A stretch of DNA of 64,000 bases from Apteryx mantelli (lineage: Eukaryota; Chordata; Aves; Apterygiformes; Apterygidae), in NCBI RefSeq assembly GCF_036417845.1, contig NC_089978.1:125828183-125892182 (forward strand), in the 5' to 3' direction. The position numbers were made by a program, and so were the translations under genes. This document shows, one piece after another, positions 52,026-62,414 of this stretch. Every line of letters starts with the position of its first letter. The first letter of the stretch is position 1. Below the pieces are notes generated by a model. The model was given only the letters and a program-made list of their open reading frames with translations, did not search any database and was not told the DNA's origin.

Positions 52026-52201
52026 GGAGACCGCTGTCCACTTCTCTCCCCTCATCCACCCAGACAAGCCAGTCATCTCAGCGTAGAGGGCTACCAAGTT
52101 GGTCAGGCGTGACTTCCGCCTTCGGTAAATCCACACCGACTACTCCTAATCACCTTCTCTCGTCCTTACCTGATGTCGCTCCCCAAGCCGGGGGCGTACG
52201 C

Positions 52202-52205
52202 AAAA
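52202..52205 (-). terminator. Pol III T4 terminator of tRNA-Ile
   Basis: Four A residues on the plus strand give TTTT on the minus strand, starting five bases beyond the tRNA discriminator base. That is the spacing and minimum length expected of a Pol III terminator. A four-T run is short, so some read-through into the adjacent CR1 is conceivable. Confidence 0.8.
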
Positions 52206-52221
52206 CGCTTGGCCCGTACGG

Positions 52222-52231
52222 GGATCGAACC
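52222..52231 (-). promoter_or_regulatory. Pol III B box of tRNA-Ile
   Basis: On the minus strand this reads GGTTCGATCC, an exact fit to the B box GGTTCRANYCC core over the T loop. With the A box it forms the internal type 2 Pol III promoter. Confidence 0.9.
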
Positions 52232-52264
52232 CGCGACCTTGGCGTTATTAGCACCACGCTCTAA

Positions 52265-52276
52265 CCAACTGAGCTA
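52265..52276 (-). promoter_or_regulatory. Pol III A box of tRNA-Ile
   Basis: On the minus strand this reads TAGCTCAGTTGG, matching the type 2 A box TRGYNNANNNG. It covers the D arm of the tRNA and is one half of the TFIIIC binding site. Confidence 0.88.
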
Positions 52277-54424
52277 ACCGGCCGATAACGAAATAAGTTG
52301 CCTGTCCCGTCCCTGAGGGAGGAACCCGAGCGGCTGCGGGGGCGCCAACAGGCGTGGGGAACTTTTCTCTGGGAGCACGGGCAGGCGGCGGGGGCCGCAG
52401 TGGCTCCGTCCCCCCAGGGCTTGCCAGCCCTCCTCCTCCTCCGCCTTTCCTATCCCAGCTCCGGGAAGTAGCAGCTGCCGGGAAATAGCTGTGTTTAGGG
52501 ATCTTGCTATGCAGCCGTGTTTTCTGGAAAACGTTGCCCTGCGTTCTTGGGCTAGGCTCTGCCCCACACGCGTGCAGCAGCAAGGTCACATCTGGTATCT
52601 AAAGACAGAGCTGAAAAATTAAAGGGCAGAAGGGGAAAATATTCCAAAATGAGCAGCAGCGCGGGTCTGCATATGTATTCTGGATATTTTCTTGACTGAT
52701 GGGCAGAACAGAAGTGGCAGGTACCAGAAGAGCAGACCTTCATTTGCGTACATCTGGCACACAGATCCTCAGTCTGGTTTCCAGTAAGAAAGCTAGCTAT
52801 TTTTTTTAGTCAGTTGTTCCACAGAGAGAGAGGGGTGGGGGTAGAGGGGGATTAATTGTCTTTATAACTTTTCTGTCCAGAATATCACCAGAGGTAACTC
52901 AAAGCTGTAGTGTGTAACCTTGTAACTCACAGCTGTCCACCATTATTTTGTAATCAAATCTGGTCCAATCATCCATGCTAAGATACAACAACTTTATGCC
53001 CTTTGGCTCTGTTCTTTCCACTAACTCCTACTAGGTTAAGTATACTTGTCTTTTTCCTCAAAGTTTAATCAGTCACATCCCATATGTGAGCTCCCTTGGT
53101 TCTGAAACCCTCTCCCACACACGGAAGCAGCATCCTACCTCTTCAGCTGAGTCTTATTTGGACTCTGCTGTACTGTTTTCGGCATCTGAGCAACAGATTT
53201 TGTCTGTTATTAGACAGTGACAGATAACATAACACTTCAAGAGATCAATGCTGTCTGCAAGAAAACAAAATTTTCTAATTGAGCAGTAAACATTGGTTTC
53301 TCTCCAATGTGTAGGATCCATTCTCTCAGCAAAAGAGAGAAACCAGCCTAGAATGACAAATAGTTACCAGGCTGCAGATATCTGTAACACTATGGAATTT
53401 GCAGGTTGTACAGTACATGCAAAGTGCTTGCAAGTGTTTTTCAGCACCGCTGATGTTAGTGAATTATGTTCACAAGCACTTTACCTGAGAGCCTGAACTA
53501 GACACCTCAACAACTTTTATGTCACATTCAGGTCTGCTGCAATATTCCCCTTATAATCTCAGCATCACGCAGAATGTTTTCAGAGACCCAGAAGAATTTA
53601 AGCAGCCAGGGACAAACAGCAGGAAGAGAAGGGGAAGAAAGACAGTGTTCAGGTGCTTGAGCTCCATCTCAGATCTTCTCTTCAGAGTTTCCTGTTCTCT
53701 CCCTGCGATGAGTAACCCAGAAACCTCCCATTCTGCATCAGTTTACCTGATGTCTCCTACTTCCCCCAATCAACAGCTGCATTACTGACATTTGCAGCAA
53801 GCCACACGCTCTGCTGAACATAGCCCCAGTGCAGTGCCCTCAGCCATTCCACAGTACGGCCTTCACTGGCTTTGCTTGGAGCTGCAGTCCTAAGACCTAT
53901 GCCTAATCTACAGATGAGTGGGGGGTTTTCCCCCCTCAGACCCCAGCTTCGTTCAGGATTACAAAAATCATCCAGCCTCTTTGTCCAGCCAAACCACGTC
54001 TTTTCCTCTTTGCTGGCAATAAATTGTCAGATCGGGACTGTATGGACTTCTTTTCCCTACTGTGATCCAGACTGACTGTGTCTTGCACTGAAAGCCTGCT
54101 GCAACACACGAGCTCCTGCAACAGGCCCTGCAGTAATGAACACCAGCTATGTATCAAAACCCATCTTCCAGAATAAAAGAGATGTTCAGGCAGAAAGTAG
54201 AACGAGGCATGCTCAAGGGCTTCCCTCCTTTTCTGCCCCTTCCTGGGTGCCTGCACTGCAAGAACTCTCATGATCTTATTTCACACAGACCAGTAATTCA
54301 TCTGATAAAATGATCTTTGGCCACTGCTCACTACCCAGCCCCAAATGGATCTGAAGCAGCAATTTAACAATAAAATTGTTTGTGCTCTTTGGGCAGTCCG
54401 TAACCATGTCCTATTTGTTCCTAA

Positions 54425-54620
54425 ACTCTTATCAATTCAGAATTGACAAGTGGGGAAAAATCATTAGCTCCTCAAATAAAATGACACAAGGAGCTAATGT
54501 TATCACCCTGAATACTGCCCAGGGATTTATTAATAAGCTTGCCATTCAAATTTCACTCATAAAAATGCTAACGCAAGTTGTTTGCATAAGTCTGTGCATC
54601 AAACTGAATAAAGACCCTTG
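54425..54620. promoter_or_regulatory. Palindrome-rich TAAT block (candidate enhancer)
   Basis: This AT-rich block holds two exact inverted repeats within 70 bp. TCAATTC-A-GAATTGA lies at 54432-54446. CATTAGCTCC at 54462-54471 is matched by GGAGCTAATG at 54490-54499. It also has several TAAT/ATTA cores and GTTTGCATAA. Such content is common in vertebrate conserved noncoding elements that bind homeodomain and POU factors. Function is inference, since conservation cannot be seen from one sequence. An AATAAA lies at 54607-54612, but with no transcript evidence it may be chance. Confidence 0.35.
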
Positions 54621-56654
54621 ATGTTATATTTAATAAAATTTTTATTGCCCAATCATAAAATAAATGTTTTCTGGTCATAAAATGTGTGTTGAAGTGTAGC
54701 ATATATACATTCTATATTTATATAGAATATCTATAAGGTTCTATATTTACAGCATTTTTCATCATAACTACTGTAGGTTTTGAATATAACGGTCAAAAGA
54801 GAGGCCCTTTCTTGTCCAGCCTTCATCAGTGGTTTGGACTAGAAATCTGCAGATCACAGAATCACATCCAGAACTGGAACATTATACCTGGTTTAACCAA
54901 CACGGTGAGTTCCCTGTACAGCAGTACTGACAGTGTCATTTTTTGAAAAAAATAATAAGCACAACTTACTTCACAGCTTCTGTGTGTTGGCCACCAACAA
55001 GTTAGGACAATCCCAAAGTCCCAGGAGGAAGAAAAAAAAAACCTTTCCTTTCAACCCTGTAAAATGAAAAGCCAATCATGAAAGCTAGTCTTGTGACATC
55101 TGCATACCATCACTGTATTTAAGGCCATATTACCACAAGTCTGACACATGACTAGGCTGTGCAAAGAACACCAAAAGTCCCAAACCGTTCTGAGAAGACT
55201 TAGGCATTCTCTGTGGTGTATGAGCAGGAAACATATATTGAGCATATCCCCTCAACAGGCTATATCCCTCAGATACTGCAGCTATGCCACTTGCAGCTAA
55301 TGCCACAAGCCGGCAGCACTCTGGATTGAAATCTCGATAGTATTTTTTTTAGTGCCCAGGCTGGTATAAGGTATAATGTAAAGCTATTTTGCTAGTTTGC
55401 GTATATTCTAGTTCCTGGATCTAGTTTGTTGCCTTGGAAAACGTTATGAGATGTTCTGTAACTCTCGGATTCAAGGTTGCACCAGGCATTAATCTACCAT
55501 TTAATATGCCACATTAAACCCACAGATAGTATTGCAAGGGTCACCAGTATGAGCTACATAAATATCTTCTCATTATTAGTGTTGAAATTGTTGGCAGCTT
55601 TGCATTTTTCAATAGTGCCTATTTGTTATGTTTCTGTTTTGGATGGGAAAAACTGATCAGATGAAATAAGCTTCACCTCAAACTCAAGTGATAGGCATCT
55701 GAAGATAGAAATATAATAAAGTTTGTGGTTTTCCCCATTTTTTACTCAATAAGAAAAAAAGCATAAGTTTAACCCAGATCAAACAATATCCATCCTTTAC
55801 ATTGTGAGGGTGCTTAAATTCCATCTCCAAATCTGCATTTTGCTCCAGAGTGGTTTGAAACCTCATTCCAGGACACCTGTTTTATAATGTTGGTTTCCTG
55901 ATGGCTTTCTAAATAAGGCAGAATGGTAAAAGTGGAAGTACCACTAGATTTCACTAAAACCTGTCTGTGGATGAGCATTCTTGCTTGTTTTTTCAGGCAA
56001 CAAAGAACGCAGAAGAGCTTTACAATTTATTTTTATATTCCTGGGAATCTGGTCAATGCAGTTCTTTCAGACTTTACCATTCCAGTGAGGTATCATCTGC
56101 AAGGTATTTACATTGCAGTTAGACCCAGTCAGAAACCTCAAGGAATATTCTGACCAAGAAGCATATGTTTTTTCCCCCTAATCAAACAACAAGTTCAGGA
56201 TCATTTTTGGTCAAGTCACTGAAGTATTTTCCTTCTCCTACTCTAGTCTTTCTTTTCCCAGATGCAGACATTACATAGAAGAGTAGTACACTAAAAAGAA
56301 AATTACATTGCATTAGAAAGAAAAACACCTTCTACTCAGTGAAGTTTTACAAATGGAACAGGTTGTTTTTTGGGAGGGGAAAAGAGGGGTCTCTTTTTTA
56401 TTCCCCCTAAGATGCCAGGAGTGCTCTGTACCTTTAATTTGCATTGTGCTACTACGTATTTTTATTGGAGTTTGTGTTATTTCCTTGTGGAAAGACCAAT
56501 TTGTGACCAGACAAATGTCAATTAGATTTAATTGAAAACCTCTGCTGTGGGGTCATTTTTGTTAGACCCCCAAAACCTGCAGTTTCTGGCCCTCCTATTT
56601 CTTTAGTCCATGCAGGTACCCTCTTTTCTGCTCTGTTCTGTAACACGCCCAGTG

Positions 56655-56840
56655 GTCATTAAAGTTCCATTTGAAAAGAATTAAAAAGGACTATAATTTT
56701 TATGCGATTAAATTGGTCCAATTATTTCTTGAAGCCACAAGCGTATAATTTCCTATAAGTGCTAAAGAAAAATCAATATCCCAAGTTCATAAATTATTTA
56801 TGACTCCATCAGGCTGCCATTTGTTAATGTAACAGAAGGA
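56655..56840. promoter_or_regulatory. Palindrome-rich AT block (candidate enhancer)
   Basis: Two perfect inverted repeats lie about 75 bp apart: AATTGG-T-CCAATT (56711-56723) and CATAAAT-T-ATTTATG (56788-56802), with further TAAT cores around them. The texture is unlike the flanking microsatellite-rich DNA, with no simple repeats and mixed AT-rich words. It resembles a conserved noncoding element, but this is inferred from composition alone. Confidence 0.3.
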
Positions 56841-57439
56841 CACCATTCTGGACCTGGACAAGAATTTCAGCTTTCATTCATACAGATGAAAAGGATGCAC
56901 ATTCAAAACAGTAAACCCACTAACAGCAGTCCAAAGAGAACAGAGATGCCCTCAAGTTTCTATGTACATACTCTCCGAAGAAAGCAATTCCCAAATAAGA
57001 AACACTAGCATCCAAAATGCATCTATATCATTCAAAGTTTTGCAACCTGGGTCTTGCCATATTTCGCGTTTGTATATTGGGGGGAGGAGGAAGGTTCTTA
57101 CTAGTTTTAAAACATCAGTTGAATAAACTACAGTCCTTTTGATTGTTTCACATTAGGCCTAAACTAATAACTAGAGTTTATGAAACCTCCAATGTTTCTG
57201 TATGCTTCTTGTATTAGTTTTCTTAATGCCATGCTATAACTGTGAGAGATGTAAGGGTATATACAGTTTATCTTCACATGGCAATTCAGATTTTTTTTAA
57301 AACCTAGAATCTATTTTCTAGGTTTCTTCTCCCCTTCCCTACAAAACCTACATCATTGTCACTGCTCAGCACTCGCATGGCTCTTTTCATCTTTATATAT
57401 GTTAGTCGATTCATTTTTGCAGCAGCCATATACATTAAA

Positions 57440-57545
57440 ATCCCCTATCTCCATTTGCACAGAGGAAGCAACTGAACTATTCAGAAAATAAAGCTCTTAG
57501 CTGAGACAAAATGTTGTCCATAGCTCAAGTCCTGATACAGTTCCA
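57440..57545 (-). mobile_element. Possible MIR-like relic, minus strand
   Basis: The plus strand reads CCCCTATCTCCATTTGCACA, GAGGAAGCAACTGAACTATT, and farther on GTTGTCCATAGCTCAAGTCC. It resembles reverse-strand MIR (CCCCATTTCACAGATGAGGA, AACTGAGG.., CTTGCCCAAGGTCAC) but with gaps and weaker similarity than the other relics. Confidence 0.42.
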
Positions 57546-60500
57546 TTAGACCATTATATCTCTTCATAAAAAGGTATTTGGGGGCAGTTAGGGAACACCT
57601 GTTATTCCCAGGAACACAAGGCTCTCATTATTGGAGCAGCAGTACCTGAGCCTGAAAGCACAACTGGACCAAATTCTAGCAAGGTCAGCTCCCTCTTCTG
57701 TCCTCCTGACATAGATAAATTGTACAACATGTAGTTTATTCTGTACGTGTATTTGTGATGTGACCTTGTAATAGAAGTGCCTGTCTAATCTGAGTGGATA
57801 TGAAAGTTCCCATGTCACTTTTCAAATAAAAGAAGGTTTGGTCCAATGTTATTAGGTCAAGCATTCATTTATCCTGTGAAAGCCTACCCCTACCAAAGTC
57901 AATAGCAATTCTGATTGCCCAATGCTACAGCTAGCTGCCTATGGCTTGTTTCAAAGGTAGAAACCAGCATGCCTAAAGTGGGCACAATACTTTAAGTGAC
58001 TGGATGTTGTTATTTGAAATATTGTTCGTTGAAGTTTGAGAATTTTTTTCACTTTAACCTAAACATACACACATTTATGCACACATGCAACAGTCCATTT
58101 CATCTTCCCAAGCCTGGAAACACAAGAAAGATGTTGTAGAGTGATGTGATATATACTGTATTTTGCATGTCTACCAATTGCCCATCCAAACTTTCTGGAT
58201 TCAACCATTCAGAAAGTATACATGTCCTCAGAGTGGGTTCCTTTTAAGAAAAGGAAAACCAAAAAATGTTCCCTTAAGAATATGGACAATTCCTCCCTTT
58301 TCATATGCTGTACAGTTCTTCAGCCAGAGCTGAAAGCGGAAGCTTAATGCATTTATTAATCCAAGAACAAATATTAAAGGTTCTTGACTTTAAGTATGCT
58401 TTTCAGGTAAACAAAATTCTTATAACCACACTCTGCCTATGAATTGCACTCTGGACCACATTCAAAACCATCATCTATTTTTTAGTCAAATCCAACAAAG
58501 GTCTAGAAATCTGAAAGTTGTTCGTTTACTTCAAATGTTAGGAAAATCATCACCAGGAAGAGAAGAGACACCTTAAGAGGGCCCTTGGTGAAGGAAAGCC
58601 GGAGTCTGAGCCCACCCTCCTCCATTAGAGGTTGGAACACCCAAACAAAAGATTTCTTGATAGGGAAGAGGAAGGGAAGGAGAAGAGGAGGAGTCCTTAA
58701 TTTTGGTGGTTATAAAACAACTTGTTACATACCCAACTGTACAGATCTAAGAAAAAGTAAAAATCTAAAGTTAAGCCAGGTCCCTAGGTTTTCCTTTCCA
58801 TAATAGCATGATATCAAGGTTCCAAATTGTGCCATCAAATAGGTTAATTCTGGGGGGACACACTTCATTTCCTGGAAGTAGGGAAAAGAAAAACAGTACT
58901 GTCTACTTTTAAAATCTCATCAATATATAGAAGAAAGGGCTTAGTTGGCACACGCTCATAACAGCCTCATCTTTTCTGGAGCCAGCTCTTCATGTTGCTT
59001 GGCACTGAGAGCTGAGCAGGATTCTCAAACATGGCCAAAGAATTTAGAAGTGCAAGTCTCATCATTTCCCTCTGTGCTGCATAATCCCTTTGGCTTAACC
59101 AGCTCAAATTCTAGATCAATAAAGCACAGCAAGATAGGAGCTTGAACTGCTGTTACAGACATGGTCGCTGTTACTGTGTTGGAGCAGTCTATTTTCAGCC
59201 CAGGCTTTTAATAAATATCAGCATTATCAAACCAGAAATCTTTTCTAGTTTTGTGCACCAAGAAATATGAGGCAAGTTAGCACAGCTAGATTGCAGACTG
59301 AAAGCTTAGCAAGGATTTATGTACAAAGCCGGACCCTGTTGGACAGGATCAATTCAAACAGCGGAAAGGAAAAGAGCAAAAAGCCTTTTAGGCAACACTA
59401 GAAGGAGGATGACCTTCTGGGACCCTGCTGATTACTTCCATGATTTCTTGCTAAGTAATGAGTGTTGCACTGCTCTCCAGCCTCAGCGGGCAGCATTACG
59501 GGTCCCTGCACATTGGCACATTTGCTTCCAGCCCCAGGCTCAGCTTTGGTTGCTGACTGTGGTGACAAACTATTCATGAAATATGATAGAGACATATACA
59601 CAGTCTTTTCTTTTTTATTTATTTTAAATCAGTCAGTTTGAAGGAAACAATTTGTTTATAATTATATCTTAAAGGAATAGAACTGTAAATAAATAGCCCA
59701 CTTCTGTTAATAATCCTCAACCTTATTACTGGGTCCACCCACCTCGAGCCAGATATAAGCTAAGATCCCTTAACTAGACCCTGATTGAGCAAAGCAGATC
59801 AGCATGAGTACAGTAGTGATTGATACAAAGAAATTAACTATATGAATCATGGTCTAAGCAAGCAAGGTATCTCCAGACATTTGGTTAGAGATTTTTGGGT
59901 TTTGTTTCTGCCCGCTCCAAGAATTAGATTCTTACACAGGTAGATTTAGCCTCAGCACAGCCTGGTATGCATTCTGAGGTTGCATAAAGTATCAGTAAAT
60001 ATAAGATAAGCTATTTTCCATGACCTTCACCCACAGTAGATGTCTAAAGAAGAATGAATGCCCTTGTCAGTGATAACAAAGCTTCTCCATATTCTTAGCC
60101 CTGAAATTTTCATCCCCCTAAAAAGGGAACCCCACTCCCCCAGGAAGCTAGAAGCCACCACCACCAGCTATTTAGTTGCATCAGCCAGTGCTCTGCTTAA
60201 CTTTCTCTTTCGTGTGCCAAGAGCCAAAGTTTTCATTTGATTCCTTCAGATGAGTTGCCACACACTGTGTAGGTGTGCATTCTCCAAGAAATACAGAATC
60301 AAGGTAGAGGATGAAGTTTTAAAACATTGAAAACTGTTTGTGTGTTGGTTGTTTATTTGAAACAAATCTGAAAAACCTGACACTGAAAAAGTTTACATTT
60401 TGGTGCACACAGGTTATTCTAGTTGCAATATTATTATAAAACTGAAGTACACTAGGCACAAGGGTAAGGCTTAGCATGAGCCTTACATTGGGAGAAGGAA

Positions 60501-62289
60501 AAAAAAAATACAGAGGTAGACTCTACAAGCAAATGCCATTGCCTATACCAGTTCCCAAGGGATCCTTTGCACAAATTACTTTGCTGCTGTAATCCAGTTG
60601 CCAGTTCAGTTCACCCTAACATCTCCTCAACTGCTGTCGAGCAAAACACTGACGCTGCTGTGCTATACCTTGAGTTTTGTAGGACATACCCTTAATTCCA
60701 TAGTACTCCTGTCTAATCCCACTGGTAACAGTAAAGAGGAGTCTAGTGGGAAGAACTGGAAGAGAGAGAGAGAAAAAAAATGAAAAGAAACTGAAAAGAG
60801 AGCAACTGAATTCAAAGCAGAAGATGGATGTGAGCTAGGCACCTACTGGTCTCTTCTTCCACCAGAAATTAATGATCTGCCATATCAGACAGGGATAAAA
60901 GAAAACAAAGAAAAGAAAAAAAACCTGCCTTTCCTCCAAATAATCATAATAACAGTAGCTAATCTCGTGCTTTATTCTGCAGCACTGTTATTTGGAGGTA
61001 TTTCTCTTTTAACGGGTTTGAAAGTGGTTTGGAGGGAGAAAGGTAATGGAAGGGATTTTAAACTTTCCAGTACCTAGCAGCATCCTGCAGGGACAGCAAA
61101 AACAAATTTATTTTGAAAGCATTTACACCACTGTTGCCTACATTTTAGTGAAATTTTAATCTTTAAAGCTGAGTCTTATTAGAAAAACAAACCAGGCATG
61201 CTTAGCATGCTTATTAACAGGAATTCATTCACTGCAATTCAGAGAATGATTTGCTATTCACAGTTGTGCAAGACATCCTCGGCAGTGTCTGTGAACCTCA
61301 AGTCTTATGAATGTTAGCAGAACCCAAAACACAGTTGTCTCTAGTCACAATTGTTTGCTTGTTCAGAATATTTCAGTTACCCAGCTGGAATTAGGAAGAT
61401 GAGGGAGAGGGAGATAAAGCAGAGAAAGACATTTGAACAACACCATGCACCTCAGGTGCCCAAGCAAACCACACCGTGAAGAGATATCATGTGCAAAACC
61501 TTACTCCAAATTTTAAGAAATTGTAATTAACCTCATGAAAATAAATGGCACTGAAGAACAAAAAACAACAACAAGTGACTATCAACATAGTCTAATCCAC
61601 TACGTGGAACAAATACTTGAAGAAGACCCTGTGCAAATTAGCAAGTGTTCATCTCAGTGCTCACAAGCAATAAAAACACATGCACGTACCCCTGCTCGCT
61701 GAAAAGTCAACACAGAAACATTAATAAATTTGAATGCGAGTCTCTTTAGAGAAGGCCTCATACAGGGTTTGGCAGATTTGGCTTATATTCAGGTTAGCAA
61801 GTACTGCAGCTCAGCAGGAGTAGATCTGTGGTGCAAAGCAGCTGGTCTTGAGGACAGAGTTCACCTATAACCACTCCAGGAGCTTTACTTTGTACTAGGT
61901 CTAGTCTGGTTTTACGGAGTGTGGAGCCGCTAGCTTTTGGAGTGCTTTAGGTGTACCACTTACATTTTTGTTTACTTTCACCTTAGAGGAATCCATTTCA
62001 CCTGCTCCAGAGCTATCCCCTGACACCAACAAAGCTGAGACGCACCCTTCAAAATGACCAGCCTCACCCAGCCTAGCACACTCATGTAGGTACAATCATG
62101 GCAACTTTGGTGTCAGCTGTGCTCAGATATTTAGTCAAAGCTTGTTCCCACATCACTAGACTTTCCTCAGACTTTGCTTCCCCAGGGAGGGAACTTGGGA
62201 CTTGAATAACCACCAGTGAAACAGTTGAAGGATTAAAAGAAAACTGCAGTCAAAAATCAGAGAGAGCGAAAGACAGCACAGCAGTAAGA

Positions 62290-62412
62290 GTGCCAGCGTA
62301 GGTTGCAAGGGATCCACCACCAGTTCCCTGTATGATCTGGGTTAAGTCATTTACCGTTCCCCTGTCTCAAATCCCTGTCTGCAAGAACATAAGAATAATA
62401 GATATTAACAAC
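62290..62412 (+). mobile_element. MIR-like SINE relic
   Basis: The sequence AGAGTGCCAGCGTAGGTTGC, ACCAGTTCCCTGTATGATCT, GGGTTAAGTCATTTACCGTT, CCCCTGTCTCAAATCCCTGT, CTGCAAGAACATAAGAATAA follows the MIR order (..GGTTCGAATCC.., TGTGTGACCTTGGGCAAGTC, ACTTAACCTCTCTGTGCCTC, AGTTTCC..CTGTAAAATG, GGAATAATA). Coverage spans most of a MIR core. Confidence 0.65.
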
Positions 62413-62414
62413 AG

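Larger units (their letters stand above)
51097..52163 (-). mobile_element. CR1 LINE, 5'-truncated, dead
   Basis: A chicken-repeat-1 type non-LTR retrotransposon copy on the minus strand, with its 5' side at high coordinates. The translated pieces follow the CR1 reverse transcriptase in order: LTNLVALYAEMTG (about 52085), DEGREVD, then after the repeat array TVAHNILI, then PVTSGVTQGSILGPGLFNIF, LEKGTNRNLMKFSKGKC, VLHLGRNNPMHQY, EKDLGVLVD and ALAAKKA. The 3' untranslated part follows, ending near 51097 with degenerate ATTCTRTG-type octamers (ATTCTGTA, then CGATTCAT) and no poly-A. Full CR1s are about 4.5 kb, so this is 5'-truncated, as most are. Damage seen: a frameshift between the MTG and DEGREVD segments; a minisatellite at motif A; the usual FADD motif reads YMDN; and the frame jumps from just past ALAAKKA almost directly into the 3' end, suggesting an internal deletion near 51300. 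It cannot encode active enzyme. Confidence 0.93.
52210..52283 (-). tRNA. tRNA-Ile (anticodon AAT)
   Basis: A complete cytosolic isoleucine tRNA gene of 74 nt, including the discriminator A. Read on the minus strand it begins GGCCGGTTAGCTCAG and ends ACGGGCCA. The acceptor arm pairs except at the fifth pair (G-G), which I recall as usual for vertebrate tRNA-Ile-AAT. The D stem is GCTC/GAGC. The anticodon stem is TGGTG/CGCCA around the loop CTAATAA, so the anticodon AAT lies at 52247-52249. The T arm is CGGGTTCGATCCCCG. There is no intron, and the CCA end is not encoded, as expected in eukaryotes. In A-to-I edited form it decodes AUU, AUC and AUA. All arms and both internal promoter boxes are intact and a Pol III terminator follows, so it looks functional. 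It stands alone here, with no other tRNA gene in the window. Confidence 0.96.
52100..52500. promoter_or_regulatory. CpG-rich pocket around the tRNA
   Basis: CpG dinucleotides are rare almost everywhere else in the window but dense here. I count 14 between about 52305 and 52485, with about ten more between 52100 and 52210 and others inside the tRNA. The 52320-52460 part is also strongly G+C rich (for example GCGGCGGGGGCCGC). Active vertebrate tRNA genes often sit in small hypomethylated CpG pockets, so the simplest reading is upstream sequence of the tRNA on the minus strand. Part of the CpG excess on the low-coordinate side belongs to the CR1 fragment. A Pol II promoter cannot be excluded, but I see no coding first exon beside it. 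Overlapping open frames of 97 and 113 codons on the minus strand are explained by the G+C content. Confidence 0.6.
52570..62285. other. Noncoding stretch, no gene seen
   Basis: Unique AT-rich DNA beyond the tRNA pocket, with the two palindrome-rich blocks, a weak MIR relic and few microsatellites. A small hairpin ATTCTATA-TTTA-TATAGAAT lies at 54709-54728. No open frame resembles a known protein. Confidence 0.55.

Noticed and set aside
51823..52264. Overlapping open frames of charged KEERRRKEGGK-like or FFPPSFLLLSS-like repeats on both strands
   Set aside because: They are translations of the 11-bp minisatellite, whose period leaves all six frames open; no host protein is implied.
54853..54890. 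ATCACAGAATCACATCCAGA as a CR1 end
   Set aside because: The resemblance to CATAGAATCATAGAAT is short and nothing downstream supports it.
56205..56270. GGTCAAGTCACTGAAGTATT as a MIR core
   Set aside because: One short match to the CAAGTCACT part with no support on either side.
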